This document shows positions 51,737 through 62,666 of a stretch of 64,000 nt of DNA, one piece after another (positions within the stretch are counted from its first letter, which is position 1; every line of letters starts with the position of its first letter). Source of the stretch: Erysipelotrichaceae bacterium (GTDB lineage: Bacteria; Bacillota_I; Bacilli_A; Erysipelotrichales; Erysipelotrichaceae); the NCBI GenBank assembly GCA_009773735.1, contig WSYG01000005.1, positions 1 to 64,000 of the forward strand, given 5' to 3'. The notes beneath the pieces are model-generated. The model was not told the DNA's origin, did no database searches, and worked only from the letters and a program-made list of their open reading frames with translations. The translations under genes and the position numbers were made by a program.

Positions 51737-52216
51737 TCATTCTAGATATTTCTTTAAGATCACGTCTTTGATTTCAGGTGGAATAAAGCTGGTTAAGTCA
51801 CCATGATTGAGCGCAACTTGCTTAACGACACTGGATGATAAGAAAGACCACTGAGGATGCGTCAATAAGAAGATGGTTTCAACATCTGGGTTTAAGATCA
51901 TGTTGGCCGTAGCTTGCTGAAGTTCATATTCATAATCCATGACCGCTCGAATGCCTCTCACTAAAACGGTTGCCCCTACTTTTTGGGCATAATCTACCGT
52001 TAAACCTGATTGTGCACTGATGGTGACATTAGAAAACTTCGTGATGACACTTTCCAACATCTCAATTCTTTCTTCGATCGAAAAGGTAAACGCTTTATTG
52101 GGATTGGTCATTATGACCACTTCCAGTTCATCAAATATCGCAGATGCACGTTTGATGACATCTAAATGACCATTGGTCAAAGGATCAAAAGATCCTGGAT
52201 ACAGTGCTTTAATCAT
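51737..52216 (-). CDS. coaD: Pantetheine-phosphate adenylyltransferase
   Basis: ALYPGSFDPLTNGHLDVIKRA, VRGIRAVMDYEYELQ. Confidence 0.96.
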   Translation of the reverse strand: MIKALYPGSFDPLTNGHLDVIKRASAIFDELEVVIMTNPNKAFTFSIEERIEMLESVITKFSNVTISAQSGLTVDYAQKVGATVLVRGIRAVMDYEYELQQATANMILNPDVETIFLLTHPQWSFLSSSVVKQVALNHGDLTSFIPPEIKDVILKKYLE

Positions 52217-52763
52217 GTTTCCTCCGGTAATAGTGTAAGGCTACTGTGCCATACACCGCAGTCTTTTCTAATGTGTAAGCAGGATGCTCAATCAGTGATG
52301 CATCTTTAGGTTGCTCTATGACCATTATACTGTCTTCAAGGATCAAATCATAGTGTTTTAATGCCTCTAGGATACCTACCAGATCCACCTTTAAATAAGG
52401 AGGATCAAGATAAACAAAATGAAACTTCAGTTCTTTCTTCGATAGATAACGCAAAGCTTGAAATGCATCCATTCGATATACTTGGGCTTGTTTCTCACAG
52501 CCCAGTGCTTTGATGTTGGCGTGAATAACATGTATGGCATCTTGTGAACCATCCACAAACACAACCGGTTGCATACCTCGTGATATCGCTTCTAATCCAA
52601 TGTTTCCACTGCCCGCAAATAGATCCAATGCGGATTTTCCAGAAATGTTGGGTCCTAAGGTAGAAAACAAGGCTTCTTTTACTTTATCTAATGTAGGTCG
52701 AGTAGAAGATCCTTCAACGGCTTTGATCAATCTAGATCGATAGGTTCCCGCAATGATCCTCAT
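52209..52763 (-). CDS. rsmD: 16S rRNA (guanine966-N2)-methyltransferase
   Basis: MRIIAGTYRSRLI, ALDLFAGSGNIGLEAISRG, YLDPPY. Confidence 0.95.
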   Translation of the reverse strand: MRIIAGTYRSRLIKAVEGSSTRPTLDKVKEALFSTLGPNISGKSALDLFAGSGNIGLEAISRGMQPVVFVDGSQDAIHVIHANIKALGCEKQAQVYRMDAFQALRYLSKKELKFHFVYLDPPYLKVDLVGILEALKHYDLILEDSIMVIEQPKDASLIEHPAYTLEKTAVYGTVALHYYRRKHD

Positions 52764-53947
52764 GGCTTAATCTCTGCTTTTTGAAGGGATAACAAACGTT
52801 GTGCGATACCTAAAGCAAACATGATCGATAAGATACTGGATCCTCCAGAACTGATCAACAGTAAAGGCACACCTGTAAGGGGGATCAGAGCTGTTACACC
52901 TCCCACATTAAGAATAAAGTGCAATAAGAGATAATAAGCAACCCCACTCAATATCATCTTATGGGCATCTTGATTGGTCTTATAGGCAGCGATAAATATT
53001 TTAACAACAATAAATAAAGTCAACCCTGTGACAGCGATAACACCAAGAAAGCCAATCTCTTCAGCAATGATTGCCAATATAAAATCAGTTTGGGCAGCTG
53101 GTAAATAACCATATTTTTGTAGACTCTTCCCAAAACCGACCCCAAACCAATTCCCCTTCACAAAAGCCATCAATGAACTGACCAACTGATAACCTGTCCC
53201 ATAACGGTTAATAAAAGGATCAACTGTATTCTCAAAACGATTGACCATATATTCAGGGATCCCTAAACCTCTAATCAAATTCAAACCAAAGTCCGTTAAA
53301 AGTAAACCCGCAAGAATCAAAAACCCAGCGAATCCGATTAAAACAGACCACTGTATTCCTCTGATACTTGGGGCTGTAGAAAGTAAGAAAACCAACGCAC
53401 ACATCCCAAGCATGACCACAGCTGATCCAAGATCTGACTGTAAGATCGCGATAATAAACAGTAACCCACCGATAAAAAACAGTGGCATCTTAAGAAGTTG
53501 ACCTCTTTTAGCTTTGGCGACTTTAACATCTCCCAAATAAACAGCCAAAATAATAACCGCGATCATCTTTAGAAATTCAGAAGGCTGAATACTAAATTTT
53601 ATAAAAGGTAAAGGAATAGGAATCCACGCTTTAGCACCATTGATTTCTGGAAAAAACAGTGGAATGATCGCAAACACAAAAGAAAAAAACATGATTAGAA
53701 AATAATGACGTCTAAAAAAGTCCAACTCGAAATGTTTACTGAACCATACATAACCAACATAACCCAAACTTAAAAATATGATTTGTTTAACAATGACCAG
53801 TAATATATCAAAAAGTTGCACATCAGAAGTCATTGCAGCTGAGCCACTCATGACCAATCCGATGATCATTAAGCCAATCATGGCCAATTGAATCGATATG
53901 TCTCTGCCTTTGGGCAATTTGAGTGAGAATTGTTTTGTTTTCATCAT
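52760..53947 (-). CDS. ftsW: FtsW/RodA/SpoVE-family SEDS protein
   Basis: INGAKAWIPIPLPFIKFSIQPSEFLKM, LQSDLGSAVVM, AQTDFILAIIAEEIGFLG. Confidence 0.9.
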   Translation of the reverse strand: MMKTKQFSLKLPKGRDISIQLAMIGLMIIGLVMSGSAAMTSDVQLFDILLVIVKQIIFLSLGYVGYVWFSKHFELDFFRRHYFLIMFFSFVFAIIPLFFPEINGAKAWIPIPLPFIKFSIQPSEFLKMIAVIILAVYLGDVKVAKAKRGQLLKMPLFFIGGLLFIIAILQSDLGSAVVMLGMCALVFLLSTAPSIRGIQWSVLIGFAGFLILAGLLLTDFGLNLIRGLGIPEYMVNRFENTVDPFINRYGTGYQLVSSLMAFVKGNWFGVGFGKSLQKYGYLPAAQTDFILAIIAEEIGFLGVIAVTGLTLFIVVKIFIAAYKTNQDAHKMILSGVAYYLLLHFILNVGGVTALIPLTGVPLLLISSGGSSILSIMFALGIAQRLLSLQKAEIKP

Positions 53948-54084
53948 TTTAATTGTATCAAATAAAAATAGGCTTATAATGAACTTAGGGCATTTATTAC
54001 TTGTAAATCATCTGACTTTCTGTATAATAAGTCTGTCAAGAGTGATAGTGACATATCATCAGCGCGTGTGAAAGGTTTTTTTAA

Positions 54085-54642
54085 ATGAGAATCAACTATG
54101 AATCCATCGTTAAAGATACAGATCCAATACTGAGAAATAAGTCAGTACCCATTGATGTGCCTTTAAGTCATAAACATACGGCCTTAGCTAAACGGATGCT
54201 TCGTTATGTCAAAGACAGTCGTGATGAAGAAAAAGCCGAAAAATATCAACTAAGACCTGCTGTAGGTTTAGCAGCCCCACAAGTTGGAGAATTTGTCCAC
54301 ATCATCATGGTCATGATCGACACAGAAGACGATCAACCTAAGAGTTATTTATTGGCCAATCCTAAAATCATTGCTCATTCTGTTCAACAAGCTGCACTAA
54401 AAGGCGGCGAAGGTTGTTTAAGCGTAGAAATCGTTCATGAAGGCTTTGTGAAGCGTTCAGCACGCATAACCGTTAAAGCTTATGATATACTGTCTCAACA
54501 AGAAGTCCTGCTTAAAGAACATGGTTATGCCGCCATAGTCATACAACATGAAATAGATCATTTAAACGGCATATTATTTTACGATCGAATCGATGCGAAT
54601 AACCCTTGGGCTATGAGCGAAAACATGATCGTCATCGAATAG
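54085..54642 (+). CDS. def: Peptide deformylase
   Basis: AVGLAAPQVG, EGCLSV, QHEIDHLNG. Confidence 0.95.
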   Translation: MRINYESIVKDTDPILRNKSVPIDVPLSHKHTALAKRMLRYVKDSRDEEKAEKYQLRPAVGLAAPQVGEFVHIIMVMIDTEDDQPKSYLLANPKIIAHSVQQAALKGGEGCLSVEIVHEGFVKRSARITVKAYDILSQQEVLLKEHGYAAIVIQHEIDHLNGILFYDRIDANNPWAMSENMIVIE

Positions 54643-54650
54643 GAGTCCTA

Positions 54651-56390
54651 ATGGAACTAAAAAACGAATCCTCAGAACACAAGACATTTAACCGCGCGAC
54701 GGATACCTTGGTTTATGCTTTAGGCGGGCTTGGTGAAGTCGGTAAAAACATGTATTGCTTTGAACACGGCGAAGAAATCATTATTTTGGATGCTGGTGTA
54801 CGCTTTCCTGAAGAAAGCCTTTTGGGCGTTGACTATGTCATCCCTGATTATAGCTATCTGCAGCGCAATCAACATAAAATCAAAGCGTTGATCATCACCC
54901 ATGGTCATGAAGACCATATCGGTGGTATTCCATTTTTGATGCAAAGCGTCAAACTGCCTAAGATCTATGCTCCCCAGTTTGCGGCAGCCTTGATCCAAAA
55001 GAAACTTGAAGAACGAAGACACTATAAGATCGATATCGAAATCATCGATGATGATTCTCGAGTTGAAACTGAATTCTTTAAGATCGGCTTCTTTAAAACG
55101 ACTCATTCTATTCCAGATTCACTAGGTGTTTTACTTAACACACCAAATGGTCGTATCGTTGAGACAGGTGACTTTAAGTTTGACTTGACCCCTGTTGGAG
55201 CCAATGCAGACTATCAAAAAATGGCATATATTGGACAAATCGGTGTAACACTTTTAATGAGTGATTCTACCAATTCTTCGGTCAATGGATTCTCAATTTC
55301 CGAACGAGAAGTTGCTGCATCTCTTTTAGACATAACCCGTAAAGCTCAAGGCAGACTCATTGTCGCGACATTTGCGTCTAATGTTTACCGCGTTAGACAG
55401 GTCATTGAAGCAGCTATTGCGTGTGGGCGAAAAATCGTTGTCTTTGGCAGATCGATGGAAAATGTCGTCGCCATCGGTAAGAAATATGGACACATCAAAG
55501 TAGAAGATGGAAATTTCGTTGAACCTGAGTATCTTAATACGATACCTGCCAATAAGATCTGTATTTTAGTCACCGGAAGTCAAGGTGAACCTTTGGCCGC
55601 TTTATCAAGAATGGCCAATGGGACCCATCGTCATCTCAGAATCATTCCTGGTGATACTGTTGTATTTTCAAGTTCACCGATTCCTGGCAATGCATTGTCG
55701 GTTAATGCAGTGGTGAATCAATTGACGCGATCAGGCGCAAACGTCTTGACCAACTCACTTTTAAACTCACTTCATACAACTGGACATGCTTCACGTGAAG
55801 AACAAAAACTCATGTTACAGTTGATCAAACCACACTTCTTCATGCCGATGCATGGTGAATATAAGATGTTGAAGACGCATGCTAAAACTGCCATCGAAAC
55901 AGGTGTCGATCCTGATAAGGTCTTTATCTTAGCCAATGGGGATGCTTTGGTATTGCGTGATGGGGTTGTCTTCCAATCTGATACACGTATTCCTACTGAT
56001 GATATCTATGTTGATGGAAATGATGCATCTGGTTTATCCACCTCTGTCCTAAAAGATCGTAAGATCTTGGGTGACAATGGTATGGTTGCCGTCATCGTTT
56101 CAATCGATTCACGTTTCAATAAGATCTTGGTTAGACCAAGTATTGTCTCTAGAGGTTTCGTACATTTGAAAGAAAACCAAACCTTGCTAAAAGAAGCTGA
56201 GCTTATCGTCTATGATGCGCTTAAGAAAACCATGATGAACAAGGTTACCTTCAATGATCTCAAGAATGCGGTAAGAACCTCCTTAGAACCTTATCTCTAT
56301 CTAAAGACAAGACGCAATCCAATCGTCATCCCAGTCATCCTAAATCAAAAAGCAGCCATGGTCAGTAAACAAAAAACCAATCAATTCTAA
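54651..56390 (+). CDS. rnj: Ribonuclease J
   Basis: ALGGLGEVGKNMY, THGHEDHIGG, MHGEYKML; SD aggag before ATG 54651. Confidence 0.94.
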   Translation: MELKNESSEHKTFNRATDTLVYALGGLGEVGKNMYCFEHGEEIIILDAGVRFPEESLLGVDYVIPDYSYLQRNQHKIKALIITHGHEDHIGGIPFLMQSVKLPKIYAPQFAAALIQKKLEERRHYKIDIEIIDDDSRVETEFFKIGFFKTTHSIPDSLGVLLNTPNGRIVETGDFKFDLTPVGANADYQKMAYIGQIGVTLLMSDSTNSSVNGFSISEREVAASLLDITRKAQGRLIVATFASNVYRVRQVIEAAIACGRKIVVFGRSMENVVAIGKKYGHIKVEDGNFVEPEYLNTIPANKICILVTGSQGEPLAALSRMANGTHRHLRIIPGDTVVFSSSPIPGNALSVNAVVNQLTRSGANVLTNSLLNSLHTTGHASREEQKLMLQLIKPHFFMPMHGEYKMLKTHAKTAIETGVDPDKVFILANGDALVLRDGVVFQSDTRIPTDDIYVDGNDASGLSTSVLKDRKILGDNGMVAVIVSIDSRFNKILVRPSIVSRGFVHLKENQTLLKEAELIVYDALKKTMMNKVTFNDLKNAVRTSLEPYLYLKTRRNPIVIPVILNQKAAMVSKQKTNQF

Positions 56391-56414
56391 AGAAGAGAGC
56401 CTTGCGGCTCTCTT

Positions 56415-57089
56415 TTATCTGATCTCAACAGCTCCCATAACGGCTGTATATTGGACATTGATCGTAAATTGGGCATTTGGATCACCAGGATTGGTGTTTT
56501 CATAGCCACCCATAACAGGTGTCCCACTCACTACGATTCTTACATTTCTAGGCAAGATCACTTCAACGGCCCCCATCACTGCGGTACATTCGATATTGAC
56601 ATCCTGTTTGATGATGACTTGCGATAAATCAAGTTCAGCACCACCCATGATGGCTGAAACACTGCAGCCTTTAAAGTCTTCTGAAATTACTCTTTCATCT
56701 AAACCTCCCATAAACGCTGAGAATTCTTTTCCGTTGGAACGAGTCGGTCTAATGAAATCATGGGTATGCCGATTGATTCTTGTCCAACCACTAAAGAACA
56801 ACAATTGAATCCCAAGTAAAACTAAAAACAAGGCTAATAGATGAAGTTCTTTACCTTGAAACCATTCTAAACCAGCATTCTTTGCAAGATAAAAAGAACC
56901 AATGATGATTAAAAAGACACTTAAGATTCTAAAAGAACCCCTTCTTATGATGCCTGATAAGCCAAACAGAATCAATACAGATGGCCAAATGAAGCTCCAG
57001 ACCTTAACATCAGGTCCAAATACTTGAAGTGTGTCTGCTAAAACCAGTATTCCAAAAACTACCAAAATAAGTCCAATGAATTTTCTCAT
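56415..57089 (-). CDS. LiaF-like membrane protein
   Basis: Four N-terminal TM helices followed by repeated SAxMGG/TAVMGAVE motifs; SD before MRKFIG. Confidence 0.8.
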   Translation of the reverse strand: MRKFIGLILVVFGILVLADTLQVFGPDVKVWSFIWPSVLILFGLSGIIRRGSFRILSVFLIIIGSFYLAKNAGLEWFQGKELHLLALFLVLLGIQLLFFSGWTRINRHTHDFIRPTRSNGKEFSAFMGGLDERVISEDFKGCSVSAIMGGAELDLSQVIIKQDVNIECTAVMGAVEVILPRNVRIVVSGTPVMGGYENTNPGDPNAQFTINVQYTAVMGAVEIR

Positions 57090-57160
57090 GAGTTCTCCTT
57101 TTTTTTCATTATAACCCTTCTGGCGATTTTTCAATAGGGTCTGTGTTAAAATATGTTCAT

Positions 57161-57979
57161 ATGAAATTTAAAGTTTTGATGAGTGTAGCATTTGCCTTAT
57201 TGCTGAGTCTAACCATCATCGTCTATGATGCGACCCATGGTGCCTTGACTCGGCTCAAGATAAATCGACTTACTTTAGAATCAGATCAGATCCCAGAAGC
57301 CTTTGATGAACTTTCTCTGGTTTATTTTTCTGATTTACATTTCTATACCTTAGGTAAAACATATTATGAAGATGTCATTCAAAGAATTAACAGTCTGAAT
57401 CCTGATTTTGTGGTGTTTGGCGGAGATTTAATCGATGAGACACAATATGAAACTTACTCTGAAACAGAACGCACCAACATCATCAATCTCTTAAAATCGA
57501 TCAAAGCACCTTATGGTAAATTCGCCCTATTATCCGATACTGATCTTGAGCATCAAACAGAGCTTCTTTCACTTTATTTACAATCTGGTTTTGAAGTCAT
57601 AAACAATAAACTCATCCCTATACATATGTTGGGTAGTGCATCGATCAATTTTCTGGGTTGGGATGAAACAAGCGATGTTTCGATTCTAACTCAACTTGTT
57701 GCGGATGAATATACCTTGGCCTTTGGATATGATCCAGATCTTTCCGCAAGTTTAAATGAAAACGAAATCGATGTGATGTTTGCGGGAAAAACCCATGGGG
57801 GTCAAGTGACTTTACCTATCATAGGTCCATTGTTTATGAAAAGTGAGACTTTTCATAAAGGATTATATCCACTATCAAACTTGAACCTTTATGTTAGTTC
57901 AGGACTTGGTGTTTCAAATATCAAGGCACGATGGTTAACCGATCCTAGTTTGTTTCTCATTACTTTTAAATCAAAATAA
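57161..57979 (+). CDS. Metallophosphoesterase-like (YkuE-type) protein, probably degenerate active site
   Basis: N-terminal TM, YFSDLHF, GGDLID, GKTHGGQVTLPIIGPL. Confidence 0.8.
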   Translation: MKFKVLMSVAFALLLSLTIIVYDATHGALTRLKINRLTLESDQIPEAFDELSLVYFSDLHFYTLGKTYYEDVIQRINSLNPDFVVFGGDLIDETQYETYSETERTNIINLLKSIKAPYGKFALLSDTDLEHQTELLSLYLQSGFEVINNKLIPIHMLGSASINFLGWDETSDVSILTQLVADEYTLAFGYDPDLSASLNENEIDVMFAGKTHGGQVTLPIIGPLFMKSETFHKGLYPLSNLNLYVSSGLGVSNIKARWLTDPSLFLITFKSK

Positions 57980-58007
57980 AATGACCCTTCGCTTAAGAAG
58001 GGTCATT
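57980..58007. terminator. Bidirectional terminator between the convergent phosphoesterase-like and leuS genes
   Basis: AATGACCCTTC-gcttaa-GAAGGGTCATT. Confidence 0.8.
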
Positions 58008-58009
58008 GT

Positions 58010-60400
58010 TTATCTTACAACCATATTGATGAGTTTATTGGGGACATAAATTGTTTTGATGATGGTTACTCCAACAAGATAGCTCTTCAAGTTCTCCATA
58101 TCTTTGACCAGCGATTCCACAAACGCTTGATCTCGATTGAGTTCAATCGTTAGTTTTCCTCTGACTTTCCCATTGATTTGAACAACGATCTCAACTTCAT
58201 TTTCGATCAAATATTTTGGATCGAAAGGTGGCCATGGTTCATAAGTGATCCCTGTTTTACCACTGATGATCTCAAACAGTTCTTCACCATAGTGAGGCGC
58301 AAAACAGGCAAACATCTTGATGAAACCGATCGCATATTCTTTATAGATCTTCTCGACTTTGAAACATTCATTGATGAAGATCATCATTTGAGAAACAGCT
58401 GTATTAAAATTCAAAGTTTCGATGTCTGATGTAACTTTCTTAACTGTCGCATGATACAACTTATCTAGTGATCCATCATTGACATCACTTAGCTTATTTT
58501 GCTCACTAAAGGCTCTAGCAACGCGATCTAGCCACTTCTTGGTTCCATCTAATCCACTGGCTGACCAAGGCAAAGCAGCTTCTAGTGGCCCCATAAACAT
58601 CTCATAGACCCTTAAAGCATCAGCCCCATGCGTTTCTATGATGTCGTCAGGATTGATGACATTCCCTCTAGACTTACTCATCTTTTCGCCATTTTCACCC
58701 AAGATCATACCTTGATGGAAAAGCTTAGCGAAAGGTTCTTTGGTGGGCACGACGCCAACATCATACAGAACCTTGTGCCAGAAACGGGCATATAGTAAAT
58801 GCAATACGGCATGTTCAGCCCCACCTACATACAAGTCAACCGGTAACCAATGCTTCAATAACTCAGGTGCAGCAATCGAATTGTCGTTTTGCGGATCTAG
58901 ATAGCGTAAATAGTACCAGCAACTTCCAGCCCATTGAGGCATCGTATTGGTTTCTCGCTTACCTTTGATTCCATCGATCTCAACATCCAACCAATTGAGG
59001 GCATGGGATAAAGGAGACTCCCCTTTAGAGGATGGTTTATAGTTTTGGACATCAGGTAATTCGAGAGGCAATTCATCGATGTCGACGGTTCTTTTTGAGC
59101 CATCTTCCATCAAGATGATCGGAATAGGTTCACCCCAATAACGTTGTCTAGAAAACAACCAATCTCTTAGTTTATATGTGACCTTAGTTTCACCAACATG
59201 ATGTTCTTTTAACCAATCATTCATGGTCTGTAAAGCTTCTTCTTTGCCTAACCCATTTAAGAAATCACTGTTGATGTGGATCCCATCATGAACCCAAGCT
59301 TCTTTACTGATGTCTCCGCCTTGTAGGACTTCAACAATGTCTAATCCAAACTTCTTGGCGAATTCATAGTCACGTTCATCATGAGCCGGAACAGCCATGA
59401 TGGCTCCAGTTCCATAGGCTGCCAATACATAATCTGCGATCCAAATCGGAACTTTCTTTTGATTGGCTGGATTGATCGCATAAGCACCTGTAAAAATACC
59501 TGTTTTTTCTTTATTGAGTTCAGTTCGTTGCAGATCGCTTTTTGATGCACAAGCTTCAATATACGCATCGACTTCAGCTTTATACTTTTCAGTGGTAATT
59601 TCTTTGACGAAAGGATGTTCAGGCGCCATGACACAATAAGTTGCCCCAAATAAGGTATCTGAACGTGTTGTAAAGACAGTGAATTCTTTGTTGGTGCCAT
59701 CGATCTTAAAGATGACATTGGCTCCTACTGATTTTCCAATCCAGTTGATTTGCATCTCTTTGGTGGAAGAAGGCCAATCTACCAATTCAAGATCTTCTAA
59801 AAGTCTTTCTGCATACTTGGTGATCCGTAAGACCCATTGACGCATCGGAACCCGATACACTGGAAAATCTCCACGTTCAGATTTCCCATCGATGACTTCT
59901 TCATTGGCCAAAACAGTGCCCAACTCAGGACACCAATTGACTGGGATCTCATCGACATACGCTAAACCTTGATTATAGAGTTGAATAAAGATCCATTGGG
60001 TCCACTTATAATACTCTGGATCTGTCGTCGAGATTTCTTTTGACCAGTCATAAGAAAGCCCCAACGCTTTGATTTGAGCTTTGAATGTTTCGATGTTTTG
60101 TTTGGTGAAAGCTGCTGGATGATGACCTGTATTTAGGGCATATTGTTCAGCAGGTAAACCAAAAGCATCCCAACCCATCGGATGCAAGACATTATAACCT
60201 TGCATTCTACGCATCCGACATAAGATATCGGTCGCGGTATACCCTTCAGGATGACCTACATGAAGCCCATTTCCTGATGGATAGGGAAACATATCTAAGA
60301 TGTAAGCTTTGGGCTTACTAAAGTCATAAACATCGGTCTTAAAGACTTCGTGTTTATCCCAATACAACTGCCACTTCTTTTCTATGGTCTTGTGATCCAT
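58010..60400 (-). CDS. leuS: Leucyl-tRNA synthetase
   Basis: [23 protein letters not shown] (HIGH), KMSKSRGN (KMSKS). Confidence 0.97.
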   Translation of the reverse strand: MDHKTIEKKWQLYWDKHEVFKTDVYDFSKPKAYILDMFPYPSGNGLHVGHPEGYTATDILCRMRRMQGYNVLHPMGWDAFGLPAEQYALNTGHHPAAFTKQNIETFKAQIKALGLSYDWSKEISTTDPEYYKWTQWIFIQLYNQGLAYVDEIPVNWCPELGTVLANEEVIDGKSERGDFPVYRVPMRQWVLRITKYAERLLEDLELVDWPSSTKEMQINWIGKSVGANVIFKIDGTNKEFTVFTTRSDTLFGATYCVMAPEHPFVKEITTEKYKAEVDAYIEACASKSDLQRTELNKEKTGIFTGAYAINPANQKKVPIWIADYVLAAYGTGAIMAVPAHDERDYEFAKKFGLDIVEVLQGGDISKEAWVHDGIHINSDFLNGLGKEEALQTMNDWLKEHHVGETKVTYKLRDWLFSRQRYWGEPIPIILMEDGSKRTVDIDELPLELPDVQNYKPSSKGESPLSHALNWLDVEIDGIKGKRETNTMPQWAGSCWYYLRYLDPQNDNSIAAPELLKHWLPVDLYVGGAEHAVLHLLYARFWHKVLYDVGVVPTKEPFAKLFHQGMILGENGEKMSKSRGNVINPDDIIETHGADALRVYEMFMGPLEAALPWSASGLDGTKKWLDRVARAFSEQNKLSDVNDGSLDKLYHATVKKVTSDIETLNFNTAVSQMMIFINECFKVEKIYKEYAIGFIKMFACFAPHYGEELFEIISGKTGITYEPWPPFDPKYLIENEVEIVVQINGKVRGKLTIELNRDQAFVESLVKDMENLKSYLVGVTIIKTIYVPNKLINMVVR

Positions 60401-60413
60401 ATTTCCTCCCAAT

Positions 60414-60610
60414 AAAAAAGGCACCCAAAGGACGGATTAACCGTGGTACCACCTTACTGACTTCTCATACTGATAACGGGGCGAACCGTAAACGTTTTAG
60501 CGTTTATGCCACAAACTGAGTTTCGACTTTCTTTCTCCTAATTCACACCCTGCTTTAGGTCTCTTTTTAGAAAGGTCAATCTACATAAGGTTTGTCATTG
60601 CTATGTGATT
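60414..60610 (-). promoter_or_regulatory. T-box leader of leuS
   Basis: Canonical AAGGTGGTACCACGG T-box sequence (60441-60455) and GGTACCACGG...CCGT...GGGTGCC-TTTTTT terminator upstream of leuS. Confidence 0.9.
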
Positions 60611-60663
60611 AGCATACTCCTAAGGTCACATAAAAGTCAAGACAGCTGTGCTACAATAAAACC

Positions 60664-61596
60664 ATGAATCTCTTTCCTTATTCAAGTGACAACAAGCGTT
60701 ATCATACTTTCAATTATGATTTAAGACAACGCTATGGCTTTAAAGTTTATCGTGTTCCACTCAACACCAGTTTATCGTGTCCCAATCGTGATGGGACGTG
60801 TGGATTAGGTGGTTGCAGTTTTTGTAATGAAGAAGGCAGCGGAGAATTTGCTGGTAAAGCTCAAGATGATTTAATGACACAATACCTAGCAGGTAAAGCC
60901 ATGATGAGTCGTAAATGGCCAGATGCTCTTCCTATGGCTTATTTTCAAGCTTTCACCAATACGTATGCACCGCTTAAAACCTTGAAATCATTTTTCGAAC
61001 CTTTTGTAGAAATGGATGAGGTTGTTGCCTTAGCCATTGCGACGCGTGCAGATTGTTTAAGTGATGAAACAATCGCTTATCTAGATCACCTATGTGATAA
61101 GAAAGACATCTATCTAGAACTCGGTCTACAAAGCATTCATGATTCTACTGCCAAATCCATGAATCGAGGTCATGATTATGCATTGTTCTTATCCACTTAT
61201 AGAAAACTTCAAAAAACAAAGCTAAAGACAGTGATCCACATTATGAATGGATATCCAAGTGAATCCAAAGCCATGATGGTTGAGACCGCCAAAGCAGTTG
61301 GTCAACTTCATCCTTATGGGATAAAGATCCATATGCTTAATATCTTAGATCATACTGCACTAGGTAGAGCACATCAGATTAAACCTTTTACTCTACTTGA
61401 ACAAGAAGAATACGAAAACCTTGTCATCCATCAACTACAACACATCCCTCAAGATGTCGTCATCATGAGACTGACTGGAGATGGGGATGCCTCTGAAGTT
61501 TTGGCTCCTCAATGGGTCAAAAACAAAACATCGGTTCTAAATGGGATCGATAAAAAAATGGCACGAAGAAACATCACTCAAGGTGATTTATTGTGA
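60664..61596 (+). CDS. mnmL: TIGR01212-family radical SAM protein (YtqA/MnmL-like)
   Basis: RYGFKVYRVPLNTSLSCPNRDGTCGLGGCSFCNEEGSG; paired with mnmM-like gene. Confidence 0.88.
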   Translation: MNLFPYSSDNKRYHTFNYDLRQRYGFKVYRVPLNTSLSCPNRDGTCGLGGCSFCNEEGSGEFAGKAQDDLMTQYLAGKAMMSRKWPDALPMAYFQAFTNTYAPLKTLKSFFEPFVEMDEVVALAIATRADCLSDETIAYLDHLCDKKDIYLELGLQSIHDSTAKSMNRGHDYALFLSTYRKLQKTKLKTVIHIMNGYPSESKAMMVETAKAVGQLHPYGIKIHMLNILDHTALGRAHQIKPFTLLEQEEYENLVIHQLQHIPQDVVIMRLTGDGDASEVLAPQWVKNKTSVLNGIDKKMARRNITQGDLL

Positions 61597-62123
61597 GTCG
61601 ACTACATGTGACCACTAAGGCTCATCAATGGATGAATCAAATCGAAAATCCTGAAAGCATCGTTGTTGATGCAACTGCCGGTAATGGAAATGATACCCTT
61701 TTTCTATCAAAACTTGCCAAAGAAGTTTTTGCCTTCGATATTCAAAACGAGGCTATAGAAAAAACGCGTGAACGTTGTGCATCACAGACAAATGTGCGCA
61801 TCATTTGTGATAGCCATGAAAGAATATTTGAGCATGTAAAAAACTTTGATGTCTTAGTGTTTAATTTAGGATATTTACCAAATAGTGATTCCACGTTGTG
61901 TACTCAAACCTCAACAACTTTAAATGCACTTAAGCTAAATCTTCCTTTTCTTAATAAAAAAGGATATTTGCTGATCACTTATTATCGCAAACATCCTGGA
62001 GGTAATGAAGAATATGAGCAGATCTCATCTTTTTTAGAAAATGATCCCCAACTTGGTTTACTTGAAACCTATACCTATGAAGAAGATTTAGCCCCTGTTT
62101 TTCAAATCTTCCAAAAGTGCTGA
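61593..62123 (+). CDS. mnmM: Class I SAM methyltransferase (YtqB/MnmM-like)
   Basis: VVDATAGNGNDTLFLSKL, FNLGYLPNSD, YYRKHPGGNEEYEQI; overlaps mnmL stop. Confidence 0.88.
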   Translation: MSRLHVTTKAHQWMNQIENPESIVVDATAGNGNDTLFLSKLAKEVFAFDIQNEAIEKTRERCASQTNVRIICDSHERIFEHVKNFDVLVFNLGYLPNSDSTLCTQTSTTLNALKLNLPFLNKKGYLLITYYRKHPGGNEEYEQISSFLENDPQLGLLETYTYEEDLAPVFQIFQKC

Positions 62124-62606
62124 GAATGCACATCGTTCACGTCTGTGGATGATATGATCGACATCGCTTTCTTCTTCGCTTAATTCAATTTCTATTTCAG
62201 GGATACTTAACCATACAACAGAGTCGATGAGAACCATCTCTTCTTCAGTACGTTGGGTGTTTTTGTGTAGAGATTCTAGTTGTGCTTGATAATAAACACT
62301 AAAAGTCATCCGATTGATCACATTATAGCGATCGATGACGACCCCTATTTCTTTAAAGTTTGTTGCGGTCGCTCCTAATTCTTCATCGATCTCGCGAATT
62401 GCTGCTTCAACAAATGTTTCGTTAAGTTCAACCCCACCGCCTGGTGTTTCCAAATGGTTTCGTTTACCAAACCCATCTTCACCAATGATTCGCAAGTAAC
62501 CAATCCTGCCCTCCTGATCAAACACAAAGACCCGTGCTGTAAAACGGATCATGTCGATCGTCGTGGATTTAAATCGATCATCGTGGAAATACCCTAGAAT
62601 TTTCAT
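62088..62606 (-). CDS. NUDIX hydrolase
   Basis: GGGVELNETFVEAAIREIDEELGA Nudix box; start MKILGYFHDDRF inferred. Confidence 0.9.
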   Translation of the reverse strand: MKILGYFHDDRFKSTTIDMIRFTARVFVFDQEGRIGYLRIIGEDGFGKRNHLETPGGGVELNETFVEAAIREIDEELGATATNFKEIGVVIDRYNVINRMTFSVYYQAQLESLHKNTQRTEEEMVLIDSVVWLSIPEIEIELSEEESDVDHIIHRRERCAFSALLEDLKNRG

Positions 62607-62666
62607 CTCTACAAGTATAGAATTGAAGCTCAGTGAAGTCAATTACACACTAGAAAAAGTGTCCAT

